NCBI GenBank assembly: GCA_937927565.1
Contig: CALBDV010000161.1
Coordinates: 1 to 17,961, forward strand
DNA from: an uncultured Holophagales bacterium
GTDB lineage: Bacteria > Acidobacteriota > Thermoanaerobaculia > UBA5066
Reading direction: 5' to 3'
DNA: 17,961 bases
The first letter of the stretch is position 1. Every line of letters starts with the position of its first letter. Positions 1 through 6,296 of this stretch are shown here, in pieces. The position numbers and the translations under genes were made by a program. The notes under the pieces were generated by a model. It made no database searches, was not told the origin of the DNA, and saw only the letters and a list, made by a program, of their open reading frames with translations.

Positions 1-1066
1 TGAGCGCCGACTCCGAGAAGAGGATGCCGTTGTTGGCGAGGACCCCGACCGGGAGACCCGAAATCCGCCCGAAGCCGCAGACGAGCGTCGCCCCGTAGCG
101 CGGCTTGAACTCGTGGAGCCGCGAGCCGTCGAGGAGCCGCGCCAGGACCTCGCGGATCTCCAGCTGTTTCCTGAGGTCAAGCGGGAGGACACCGTAGAGC
201 TCCTCGGCCGGGTAGAGCGGATCCTCCGCGGGCGCGAGGTCGCCCGAGAACGTCTTCGTGGTGTTGAGGCGCGCGACGATCTCGCGGACCATCTCGAGCG
301 CCTCGGCGTCGCTCCCGGCGAGGTAGTCGGCGACGCCGGAGATCCGGGTGTGGACGTCTGCGCCGCCGAGGTCCTCGGATGTGACCGTCTCTCCGGTGGC
401 GGCTTTCACCAGTGGAGGACCCGCGAGGAAGATCGTCCCCTGACCCTTCACGATGACGACTTCGTCCGACATCGCCGGAACGTACGCCCCACCCGCGGTG
501 CAGGAACCGAGTACGGCCGAGACCTGTGGGATTCCCGCGGCGGACATCCGGGCCTGGTTGTAGAAGATCCGGCCGAAGTGGTCGCGGTCGGGAAAGACCT
601 CGGCCTGGAGCGGCAGGAACGCCCCGCCCGAGTCGACGAGGTAGATGCACGGCAGCCGGTTCTCCAGCGCCACCTCCTGGGCACGGAGGTGCTTCCTGAC
701 CGTGATCGGGAAGTACGTTCCCCCCTTCACCGAAGGGTCGTTCGCCACGATCATCACGTCCCGTCCCGCAACCCGGCCGATGCCCGTCAGGAGGCCCGCG
801 CCCGGAGCCTGCCCGTCGTACATCCCGTCGCCGGCCAGGGGCGAGAGCTCGAGAAACGCCGTGTCGTGGTCGAGGAGGCGTTCGAGCCTTCCGCGGACAG
901 AGAGCTTCCCGAGCTCGGCCTGCCGCGCGGAGCCTTTCGAACCGCCGCCTTCGCGGGCCGTCGCGACCCGCGCTCGAAGCTCGCGCGCGAGCTCCTCGTG
1001 GTGCTTCCGGTTCCGTTGGTACTCCTCGGAGGTGGGGTCGATACGGCTGGCGAGAACGTCGCTCAC
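1..1066 (-). CDS. Acyl-CoA carboxylase carboxyltransferase (beta) subunit, methylcrotonoyl-CoA carboxylase type, 3' end cut by window edge
   Basis: Carboxyltransferase half of a biotin-dependent acyl-CoA carboxylase, which moves CO2 from carboxybiotin to an acyl-CoA; it works with a biotinylated alpha subunit not in this window. The first 355 residues are visible, of about 530 in the family; the C-terminus lies beyond base 1. The GTG start at 1066 gives MSDVLASRIDPTSEEY, followed by a typical N-terminal helix region (HHEELARELRARV). The block GSCTAGGAYVPAMSDEVVIV, then GTIFLAGPPLVKAATGE and SEDLGGADVH, resembles methylcrotonoyl-CoA carboxylase beta more than propionyl-CoA carboxylase beta; the visible part ends in PVGVLANNGILFSESA, also MCC-like. 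A -10-like TAGAAT ends 7 nt before the GTG. The neighbouring B12-binding mutase subunit lies 91 bp upstream on the same strand. Substrate (3-methylcrotonyl, geranyl or another acyl-CoA) is inferred from motifs only. Frame is open to the window edge. Confidence 0.93.
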   Translation of the reverse strand, partial: MSDVLASRIDPTSEEYQRNRKHHEELARELRARVATAREGGGSKGSARQAELGKLSVRGRLERLLDHDTAFLELSPLAGDGMYDGQAPGAGLLTGIGRVAGRDVMIVANDPSVKGGTYFPITVRKHLRAQEVALENRLPCIYLVDSGGAFLPLQAEVFPDRDHFGRIFYNQARMSAAGIPQVSAVLGSCTAGGAYVPAMSDEVVIVKGQGTIFLAGPPLVKAATGETVTSEDLGGADVHTRISGVADYLAGSDAEALEMVREIVARLNTTKTFSGDLAPAEDPLYPAEELYGVLPLDLRKQLEIREVLARLLDGSRLHEFKPRYGATLVCGFGRISGLPVGVLANNGILFSESAL

Positions 1067-1073
1067 GGCGGCG

Positions 1074-1079
1074 ATTCTA
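1074..1079 (-). promoter_or_regulatory. Candidate -10 box (TAGAAT) for the carboxylase gene
   Basis: On the minus strand TAGAAT (5 of 6 match to TATAAT) is separated by 7 nt from the GTG at 1066, so transcription would begin at or within a base or two of the start codon. No convincing -35 and no Shine-Dalgarno sequence are seen. This is inference from position and consensus. Confidence 0.4.
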
Positions 1080-1157
1080 GCGGCGCGCTCCGTCCCTCCG
1101 CCGCGCACGCCTCGGGAAGCCCCGGATCGGCCTCTCGCGAACGGGCCGGGAGGAGAC

Positions 1158-1577
1158 TCAGGAGGAGGCGATCGCCTCCAGGGGCCTGGCCAGACCGCGG
1201 ACCTTCTCGATGACCGTCGTGGTCGGGGTTCCAGGAGGGAAGATGGCCCTGACACCGGCCGCCGTCAGAGAGGGCATGTCCCTGTCGGGAATGATCCCGC
1301 CGACGACGACCGAGACCCCTTCGGCTCCCCTGCGCGCGAGGGCCGCGATGACCTCGGGAACGAGGACGTTATGGGCCCCGGAGAGAATGGAGAGGCCGAC
1401 GACGTCGACGTCTTCCTGAACGGCCGCCGCCGCGATCTGCTCGGGCGTCTGCCGAAGGCCGGTGTAGATGACTTCCATACCGGCGTCGCGAAGGGCACGC
1501 GCAACGACCTTGGCGCCGCGGTCGTGGCCGTCGAGGCCGGGCTTTGCAACGAGGACTCTGAGTGGTCTTGCCGTCAT
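1158..1577 (-). CDS. Cobalamin-binding small subunit of methylmalonyl-CoA mutase family
   Basis: Free-standing B12-binding domain of the acyl-CoA mutase family, which pairs with a separate catalytic TIM-barrel subunit in split mutases (methylmalonyl-, ethylmalonyl- or isobutyryl-CoA mutase). The full B12 signature is present, numbered from the ATG at 1577: DGHDRG at residues 16-21 (H18 is the lower axial cobalt ligand), S63-x-L65 and GG at 93-94. Length is 139 aa, the size of a lone domain. A second in-frame ATG at 1583 would add two residues, but a TAGAAT box ends only 3 nt before it, so 1577 is the better start: it leaves a leader of a few bases. The catalytic subunit is not nearby. The carboxylase beta gene follows after 91 bp and may be co-transcribed, although it has its own -10-like box. 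The acyl substrate cannot be told from this domain. Confidence 0.9.
   Translation of the reverse strand: MTARPLRVLVAKPGLDGHDRGAKVVARALRDAGMEVIYTGLRQTPEQIAAAAVQEDVDVVGLSILSGAHNVLVPEVIAALARRGAEGVSVVVGGIIPDRDMPSLTAAGVRAIFPPGTPTTTVIEKVRGLARPLEAIASS
1164..1179. repeat. 16-bp perfect palindrome at the end of the B12-binding gene
   Basis: GGAGGCGATCGCCTCC is self-complementary and contains GCGATCGC. It overlaps the last codons of the mutase subunit (stop codon at 1158-1160). There is no T tract, so it is not a clear terminator; it may be chance in GC-rich coding DNA. Confidence 0.4.
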
Positions 1578-1586
1578 GACCATCGA

Positions 1587-1592
1587 ATTCTA
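1587..1592 (-). promoter_or_regulatory. Candidate -10 box (TAGAAT) for the B12-binding mutase subunit
   Basis: Minus-strand TAGAAT lies 9 nt before the ATG at 1577. It faces the plus-strand box at 1617-1622, giving a compact divergent promoter region. No clear -35 is seen. Confidence 0.4.
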
Positions 1593-1616
1593 ACCGGCGG
1601 CAGCCTCCGTTCCTGC

Positions 1617-1622
1617 TAGATT
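1617..1622 (+). promoter_or_regulatory. Candidate extended -10 box (TGC-TAGATT) for the MshEN gene
   Basis: TAGATT is preceded by TGC, an extended -10 arrangement, and ends 6 nt before the GTG at 1629, so the start codon would sit at about +1. No Shine-Dalgarno is seen. This is inference from consensus and spacing. Confidence 0.4.
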
Positions 1623-1628
1623 CTCCAG

Positions 1629-2921
1629 GTGCAACGTCGGATCGGGGAAATTCTGGTCGGGGGGAAGGCGGTCTCGGCGGAGCTCAGGGACCGGGCGCTC
1701 GCCCAGCAGGTCCGCCAGCGCGGGCGAATCTGCACGAACCTCCTGGAGCTGGGCGGAATCCGCGAGGACCTCCTCCTGCGCGCGCTCGCCGTGCAGCACG
1801 GCGTCGCGACCTGCTCCCCGGCCGATCTCGACGAGATTCGCCCCGACATCCTCCGTCTCGTGCCCGCGAAGCTCGCGGCGAGCCTCTTCGTCCTTCCCTT
1901 CCGGCGCCTCGGCCGGAATCTCTCTCTCGCGATGCGGGACCCGAAAGACCTCCCCGCTCTCGACGAGATCTCCTTTCTCACCGGCCTCGCCATCAGCCCG
2001 TTCGTCTCTCTCGACGTGAGGATCCAGGTCGCCCTCGCGAAGCACTACGGCGTCACGATCGACGCGCGGTATCCGGATCTGGCCGCCCGGATCGATGCCG
2101 GCGGCGGAATGGTCGCCGTGACGCCGCCGAAAACGCCGAAGCCGTTCCTGCGCACCTCGTCGACCGCGCTGCGACCGCTCTCCCCCGACGCCGCCGCTCC
2201 CGCGTCGAGTCCGGTCCCGGAGGCCCCGCATGGCGAGGCTGCCGCACCGGCTGCAACCCGCGACAGCGCCGACGTCGTCCAGCCTCCCACGCCGCCGCGC
2301 CTCCAGCGCCTGCCCGTGATCGAGATCGAGCTGGGCGAGCACGAGGAGCGGAGCCTTCGATCCGCCGCCGACACCGCGGCGACGGCTGCCGAGCCGACGA
2401 GCGCAGTCGGTGGCGAAGAGACCTCGCCTCTCGTCGAGGAGGAAGCACCGGCCGATCTCGTGGCGAGCCTTTCGAAGGCGGAATCGCGGGACGAGATCGC
2501 GGCGGCCGTCCTCGAAGCAGCCGGCCGGCTGCTTCATCGAGCCGCTCTCTTCATCGCCCAGGACGACCGGGTCATCGGGTGGGCCGCGGTTCCGGAGCCG
2601 CCCGAGGGTCTCCGGTCCTTCTCCGTCGCTTTTTCCGAGCCATCGCTCTTCGCCTCGCTCAGAAACACCGACGGTTTCTACGTCGGCCCCTGCCCGGACC
2701 TCCCGGGAAACCGCCGGGTCCTCGAGGCGCTCGGCGCGACCTTCCCGGCCGTCGTCGCCGCAGTTCCCGTGACCCTGAAGGGAAAGAGCGTCCTCTTCCT
2801 CCTCGGTGAGGCCCGGGCCGGCGAAGCCCCCCCGAAGGCGATGGAGCTGAAACGTCTCGGAGCGCTCACGGCGATCGCTCTCGAGATCCTCCTGCTCAAG
2901 AACAGGCTCCGCAGCCTCTAG
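1629..2921 (+). CDS. MshEN (GspE/PilB N-terminal) domain protein with GAF-like C-terminus
   Basis: A 430-residue protein with an N-terminal MshEN/T2SSE_N-type domain at roughly residues 1-145. This domain occurs on type II secretion and type IV pilus ATPases, and some members bind cyclic di-GMP. Two tandem motif copies are visible: RRIGEILV...LAQQ and RICTNLLELGGI...LAVQHGV, followed by VPAKLAASLFVLPFRRLGRNLSLAM in pieces typical of the family. Key positions are altered (Gly to Lys in copy one, RLG to RIC in copy two), so nucleotide binding is uncertain. Residues about 150-270 are a Pro/Ala/Glu-rich linker. Residues about 270-430 look like a GAF-like sensor domain. There is no Walker A motif, so this is not a secretion ATPase. 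Start is GTG 1629, directly after an extended -10 box. It probably acts as a cytoplasmic regulatory or adaptor protein; partners are unknown. Confidence 0.82.
   Translation: MQRRIGEILVGGKAVSAELRDRALAQQVRQRGRICTNLLELGGIREDLLLRALAVQHGVATCSPADLDEIRPDILRLVPAKLAASLFVLPFRRLGRNLSLAMRDPKDLPALDEISFLTGLAISPFVSLDVRIQVALAKHYGVTIDARYPDLAARIDAGGGMVAVTPPKTPKPFLRTSSTALRPLSPDAAAPASSPVPEAPHGEAAAPAATRDSADVVQPPTPPRLQRLPVIEIELGEHEERSLRSAADTAATAAEPTSAVGGEETSPLVEEEAPADLVASLSKAESRDEIAAAVLEAAGRLLHRAALFIAQDDRVIGWAAVPEPPEGLRSFSVAFSEPSLFASLRNTDGFYVGPCPDLPGNRRVLEALGATFPAVVAAVPVTLKGKSVLFLLGEARAGEAPPKAMELKRLGALTAIALEILLLKNRLRSL
2514..2535. repeat. 22-bp perfect palindrome inside the MshEN-GAF gene
   Basis: The left half is GAAGCAGCCGG and the right half is its exact reverse complement with no spacer. 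It encodes part of LEAAGRLL at the start of the GAF-like domain. It may be chance or an imposed site; no function is assigned. Confidence 0.5.
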
Positions 2922-2934
2922 ACCCGACTTGATT

Positions 2935-2940
2935 TACACT
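2935..2940 (+). promoter_or_regulatory. Candidate -10 box (TACACT) for the HU-type gene
   Basis: TACACT ends 8 nt before the ATG at 2949, in a 27-nt gap after the MshEN gene. The start codon would be at about +2 to +3. There is no Shine-Dalgarno. The box matches the consensus at only some positions, so confidence is low. Confidence 0.3.
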
Positions 2941-2948
2941 TCGCTCGA

Positions 2949-3272
2949 ATGATCAAGAACGACCTCGTCAACCGCGTAACCGAGGAGACGGGCGTCGCGA
3001 GAATCAAGGCGGCCCGCGCCGTCGAGACGATCATCGAGACGATGCGCCACTCCCTGGCGACGGGAGGACGCATCGAGCTCCGCGGTTTCGGGGTCTTCCT
3101 CGTCAAGCGGCGCAAGAAGGGGATCGGCCGGAACCCGAAGCGCCCGGACGAGCAGGTGGAGATCCCCCCCGGCTTCACCATCCGCTTCAAGCCCGGGAAG
3201 GAGCTTCGCGACCTGATGACGGTCGAGGAGCCTGCTGCTGAACCGGTCGCGGCCTCCCCGGAGCGGGCCTGA
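2949..3272 (+). CDS. HU/IHF-family DNA-binding protein
   Basis: A 107-aa nucleoid-associated protein that bends DNA as a dimer. The family core is complete: MIKNDLVNRV start, GRIELRGFGVF with GFGVF at residues 46-50, then the flexible DNA-binding arm KKGIGRNPKR with RNPKR at 61-65, and the closing IRFKPGKELRDLM. The Arg-Asn-Pro intercalation motif is intact. Residues 92-107 are an extra Glu/Ala/Pro tail absent from the roughly 90-residue E. coli proteins. It is closer to IHF-beta/HU-like single-chain genes than to a clear IHF alpha. The stop TGA overlaps a CTG that is the likely start of the following protease, so the two are probably translationally coupled. Confidence 0.95.
   Translation: MIKNDLVNRVTEETGVARIKAARAVETIIETMRHSLATGGRIELRGFGVFLVKRRKKGIGRNPKRPDEQVEIPPGFTIRFKPGKELRDLMTVEEPAAEPVAASPERA
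3260..3263 (+). promoter_or_regulatory. Shine-Dalgarno-like GGAG supporting a CTG start
   Basis: GGAG lies 5 nt before the CTG at 3269-3271, inside the end of the HU gene. It is the only ribosome-binding signal in the region where the protease must start, and it is the main support for the CTG. Confidence 0.45.
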
Positions 3273-4447
3273 GCAGCTCCGAGCCGCCCCTTCCTCCGTT
3301 TCCAACGCCCCCGCTGTCGCCTGGAGCCCCTGGTGTTCCACCGGACCAGGGTGAAGCCGGTTTCCGATCGCGCCGCGAGCGCTGGTGGCTCCACGCCGCG
3401 CTCCTGCTCCTGACGTTCGCGACGACGACCTTCGTCGGGATCCAGCTCGCCGCCGGCTACGACCCGCGACTCGCCCTCGTCGACCCGCGTTCGGGTCTCC
3501 TCGGGTTCACCCCGGCGCTCGTCGTCGCCGGCCTGGGCTACTCGGTCCCGCTCCTCCTCATTCTCCTCGCCCACGAGCTCGGTCACTACCTCATGTGCAG
3601 GCGGCACGGCCTCGACGCCTCGCCGCCGTTCTTCCTCCCCTTCATCCCCATCGCCCCGCTTCCGGGAACCTTCGGGGCCTTCATCCGGGTGAGGGAACCG
3701 ATCCGCGACAAGAAGGTCCTCTTCGACATGGCCGTGGCGGGGCCGATCGCCGGGTTCCTCGTCGCGCTCCCGTTCGCCGCGTACGGGATCCTCCACACCC
3801 GGCTGAATTTCGAGCCGCTCGGTGAAGGGACGATCTTCTTCGGCTACCCGCTCGCGATGAAGGTCCTTCAGCTGCTCCTGACGGGGCACACGTTCTCGAG
3901 CGTCCACGTCGTCGAGCACCCCGCGTTCATGGCCGCCTGGTGGGGCTTCTTCGTCACCGCCATCAACCTGATTCCGGCGGGCCAGCTCGACGGCGGCCAC
4001 ACCCTCTACGCCGTGTTCGGACGGCGTCACCGGCTCTTTCGGTGGCCTGTTCTCGTCGCGCTCTTCGGTCTCGGGTTCCTCTACACCGGCTGGTGGGTCT
4101 GGGCCGGAATCGTCCTCGTCCTGACGGGACTACGCCATCCGGCCGTCCTGGACGAAGACGCGCCCCTCGATCCGTTCCGGAGGAAAGTCGCCGCGGCCGT
4201 CCTCCTGATCGCGATCCTGAGCTTCGTCCCGGTGCCGATCGAGGATTCAGGAGACCTGGCGCCGCTTCGTCCGCCACGAGAAGGTGGCGGGACCGTCGTT
4301 CACCAGCTCGACCTCCATCGCGGCCCCGAAGCTCCCGGTCGCCACGGTGACCCCCGAGGCTCGAAGGACCGCGAGGTAGCGTTCGAAGAGCGGCCTCGCC
4401 TCGTCGGGGCGCGCGGCCCCCTCGAAGCCGGGCCGCCGCCCGCGTGA
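3269..4447 (+). CDS. Site-2-type membrane metalloprotease (peptidase M50 family), probable CTG start
   Basis: Intramembrane zinc protease of the S2P/M50 family. Numbered from the CTG at 3269, the zinc motif HELGH is at residues 102-106 in a membrane helix (VPLLLILLAHELGH), and the third ligand Asp is in LIPAGQLDGGH (D241). The characteristic PGTFGAFIRVREPIRDKKVLFDM and VAGPIAGFLVALP segments follow. The N-terminus is Pro-rich (about 30 residues), then a membrane segment (WWLHAALLLLTF). The frame is open from 3242 but contains no ATG, GTG or TTG before the ATG at 3593, which lies after the zinc motif and so cannot be the true start. CTG 3269 has GGAG 5 nt upstream and overlaps the HU stop as CTGA. 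The last 66 codons run antisense through dtd and have no protease features. The substrate is unknown. The start is inferred; the identity is secure. Confidence 0.85.
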   Translation: MSSSEPPLPPFPTPPLSPGAPGVPPDQGEAGFRSRRERWWLHAALLLLTFATTTFVGIQLAAGYDPRLALVDPRSGLLGFTPALVVAGLGYSVPLLLILLAHELGHYLMCRRHGLDASPPFFLPFIPIAPLPGTFGAFIRVREPIRDKKVLFDMAVAGPIAGFLVALPFAAYGILHTRLNFEPLGEGTIFFGYPLAMKVLQLLLTGHTFSSVHVVEHPAFMAAWWGFFVTAINLIPAGQLDGGHTLYAVFGRRHRLFRWPVLVALFGLGFLYTGWWVWAGIVLVLTGLRHPAVLDEDAPLDPFRRKVAAAVLLIAILSFVPVPIEDSGDLAPLRPPREGGGTVVHQLDLHRGPEAPGRHGDPRGSKDREVAFEERPRLVGARGPLEAGPPPA

Positions 4448-4702
4448 AAGGTCGGCGCCGAGCGTGAACTGCGACACGGCGAGGACCGCGCCCCCCACCT
4501 GCGTCACGTCGAGGTTCATCTTCCCCTGATCGTCCTCGAAGACCCGCAGCTCGACCGTCTTTCGGGCCGCGTCGTCCATCGTTTCGGAGCCGTCGCCCGG
4601 CTCGACGCAGGCCAGCACCAGGAGCCCCCGCCCGATCTCCCCCACCGTCTCGCCGGAGACCCGGACGGCGGCGCGGGAGACGCGCTGGAGGAGGAGGATC
4701 AC
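4247..4702 (-). CDS. dtd: D-aminoacyl-tRNA deacylase
   Basis: Hydrolyses D-amino acids (and misattached glycine) from tRNA, a chiral proofreading step in the cytoplasm. With a GTG start at 4702 the protein is 151 aa and begins VILLLQRVSRAAVRV, the usual DTD N-terminus; a longer upstream ATG at 4792 would add 30 residues foreign to the family. The signature SQFTLGADLSRGRRPGF begins at residue 77, and the Gly-Pro motif NDGPATF has G137-P138, with Ala where most members have Val. An extended -10-like TGCGAGAAT ends 6 nt before the GTG. The 3' end overlaps the tail of the convergent M50 protease by about 200 bp. Confidence 0.94.
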   Translation of the reverse strand: MILLLQRVSRAAVRVSGETVGEIGRGLLVLACVEPGDGSETMDDAARKTVELRVFEDDQGKMNLDVTQVGGAVLAVSQFTLGADLSRGRRPGFEGAARPDEARPLFERYLAVLRASGVTVATGSFGAAMEVELVNDGPATFSWRTKRRQVS

Positions 4703-4708
4703 CCGCTC

Positions 4709-4717
4709 ATTCTCGCA
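4709..4717 (-). promoter_or_regulatory. Candidate extended -10 (TGC-GAGAAT) for dtd
   Basis: Minus-strand TGCGAGAAT ends 6 nt upstream of the dtd GTG, giving a nearly leaderless arrangement like other genes here. The first base differs from consensus, so this is a weak call. Confidence 0.25.
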
Positions 4718-4747
4718 GGCGGGCGTTCCGGAAGCTCCGGACGCCTC

Positions 4748-4756
4748 TGATATCCT
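4748..4756 (+). promoter_or_regulatory. Candidate extended -10 (TGA-TATCCT) for ssb
   Basis: TATCCT preceded by TGA lies 38 nt before the ssb ATG, leaving a leader of roughly 30 nt that carries a strong GGAGG Shine-Dalgarno at 4783-4787. It diverges from the dtd promoter. Confidence 0.35.
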
Positions 4757-4794
4757 CGCCCGCCATTCGAATCGGAGACGGAGGAGGGACACCC

Positions 4795-5229
4795 ATGGCG
4801 GGTTCCGTGAACAAGGTCATTCTCGTCGGCCACCTCGGCGGCGATCCGGAGATCAAGGCGTTGCCGTCCGGCTCGACGATGGCGAAGCTGAGCGTCGCGA
4901 CGTCCGAGAGCTGGACCGACAAGGTGAGCGGTCAGAAGCAGGAACGGACCGAGTGGCACAAGGTCGTCGTGATGGACCCGAAGCTCGCCCAGGTCTGCGA
5001 GCGCTACCTCTCCAAGGGCCAGCTCGTCTACATCGAGGGCTCCATCCAGACCCGGAGCTGGGACGACAAGGAGACCGGCCAGAAGAAGTACATGACGGAG
5101 GTCAAGGCGCGCGAGATGCGCATGCTCGGCGGCAGGCCCGACGGCGCGAGAGGCGGCGCCGCCCCGGCCGGTCCCGGTGCCCCCGAACCCTCGCCCACCG
5201 AGGATCCGGACGACAGCGTTCCGTTCTAG
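4795..5229 (+). CDS. ssb: Single-stranded DNA-binding protein
   Basis: Coats single-stranded DNA in replication, repair and recombination and recruits partners through its acidic tip. The 144-aa protein has an OB-fold over residues 1-112 (MAGSVNKVILVGHLGGDPEI, ESWTDK, RTEWHKVVV, GQLVYIEGSIQTRSW) and a short Gly/Ala/Pro linker. The C-terminal tip is DDSVPF, matching the DDDIPF partner-binding motif. The ATG at 4795 has a good Shine-Dalgarno upstream, unlike most genes in this window. It is a single-gene unit: dtd diverges upstream and nagZ converges downstream, the two stop codons sharing the palindrome CTAG at 5226-5229. Confidence 0.97.
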   Translation: MAGSVNKVILVGHLGGDPEIKALPSGSTMAKLSVATSESWTDKVSGQKQERTEWHKVVVMDPKLAQVCERYLSKGQLVYIEGSIQTRSWDDKETGQKKYMTEVKAREMRMLGGRPDGARGGAAPAGPGAPEPSPTEDPDDSVPF

Positions 5230-6296
5230 AGCGGAAACGGGCCGTCGAAGCTCCGCGAGACGCGCGGCTTCGACAGCTCCTCGAGCCACGACACCGCTTC
5301 GGCCCGGAGAGCGTCCCACGCCTCCGGGCCGAATGGCGTCCGGGGAAGTCCGCCGGCGCGCCGCCTGAGCGCGGCGATCCGCGCGAGGGCTTCGGGCTCA
5401 TCCGCGAGGCCTTCGGCCTCGAGGCGGTCGGCCGCCACCCGGGCATCGGCGAGACTGGCGGAGACGACGAGGACGTCGCAGCCGGCGCGCGCCGCATCGG
5501 AAACGCGCTCTTCGAGGCTCCTCGCGCCGAGGGCTCCCATCCCGAGGTCGTCGGAGTAGACGACGCCGTCCCAGCCGATCCGCTCCCTCAGGATCGCGTG
5601 GATCCGCGGTGAGAGGGACGCGGGCGTCTCGTCGCCCGTGAAGCCGGGATAGGCCGCGTGGCCGACCATGACGCCGTCCGAGGCTCGGGCCAGCTTCGTG
5701 AAGGGGGCGACGTCGGTCACCATCAGGTCGACGTCGTGGGCGTCGACGACGGGGAGCGATACGTGCGAGTCGACCGGGCCGCGCCCGAGGCCGGGAAAAT
5801 GCTTGAGGCACGAGACGACGCCCGCCCGGGCAAGGCCGTGCAGGAAGACCGTCCCGGCGAGGACGACGTCCTCGGTGTGGAACCCGAAAGAGCGTCCCGC
5901 CAGGACGACTTCACCGGCCCCCGGGATCGCCAGGTCGAGGACGGGGGCGAAGTCGACGTCGAAGCCGAGGAGGCGCGCCGTGCGCCCCATCAGGTACGCA
6001 CACTCCTGGATCCGGTCGACGCCCTTGTCCGCGAGCGACGCCGCCGACGGGAAGGCGACGCCGAGAAGCGGGCCGACCCGGTCGACGGGCCCCCCTTCCT
6101 GATCGACGAAGAGGAGCGGGGCCGGGTTGCAGGCGGTCCGGATCTCCTCGACGAGCGCGGCGGCCTGAACGGCCGACTCGAGGTTGCGCGCGAAGAGGAT
6201 CACGCCGAGCGGCCGGCGCTCCGCGAGAAACGAGCGCTCGCCGGGGGTGAGGCCGGGACCTTCGAGACCGACGACGAGGCGCGAGGCTCCGCTCAT
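5226..6296 (-). CDS. nagZ: Beta-N-acetylhexosaminidase, glycoside hydrolase family 3
   Basis: Removes N-acetylglucosamine from peptidoglycan fragments during cell-wall recycling; NagZ is usually cytoplasmic, and no signal peptide is seen here. The protein is 356 aa, a single-domain GH3 enzyme. Visible motifs are LFVDQEGG (residues 62-69), AGRSFG with R135, KHFPGLG at 165-171, the catalytic Asp-His loop D176-S177-H178, and YSDDLGM with nucleophile D249. These include the residues that contact GlcNAc in studied NagZ enzymes. Oddities are DQEGGP where most have DQEGGR, and PGLG for PGHG. ATG 6296 overlaps the mutS stop as ATGA, so the gene is probably translated by coupling from mutS. The stop is shared with convergent ssb at CTAG. 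Confidence 0.93.
   Translation of the reverse strand: MSGASRLVVGLEGPGLTPGERSFLAERRPLGVILFARNLESAVQAAALVEEIRTACNPAPLLFVDQEGGPVDRVGPLLGVAFPSAASLADKGVDRIQECAYLMGRTARLLGFDVDFAPVLDLAIPGAGEVVLAGRSFGFHTEDVVLAGTVFLHGLARAGVVSCLKHFPGLGRGPVDSHVSLPVVDAHDVDLMVTDVAPFTKLARASDGVMVGHAAYPGFTGDETPASLSPRIHAILRERIGWDGVVYSDDLGMGALGARSLEERVSDAARAGCDVLVVSASLADARVAADRLEAEGLADEPEALARIAALRRRAGGLPRTPFGPEAWDALRAEAVSWLEELSKPRVSRSFDGPFPL

Noticed and set aside
113..1213. Plus-strand open frame of 366 codons at the left edge
   Set aside because: It is the antisense shadow of the carboxylase beta gene, which has clear family motifs on the minus strand.
4703..4792. ATG start for dtd at 4792, adding 30 residues
   Set aside because: The extension has no family similarity and would run through the ssb leader. 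The GTG at 4702 gives the standard DTD N-terminus.
5402..5425. GC-rich hairpin with a short TTC loop near the nagZ 3' half
   Set aside because: It lies within nagZ coding sequence, upstream of the stop, has no T tract, and is explained by Glu/Ala/Leu codons.
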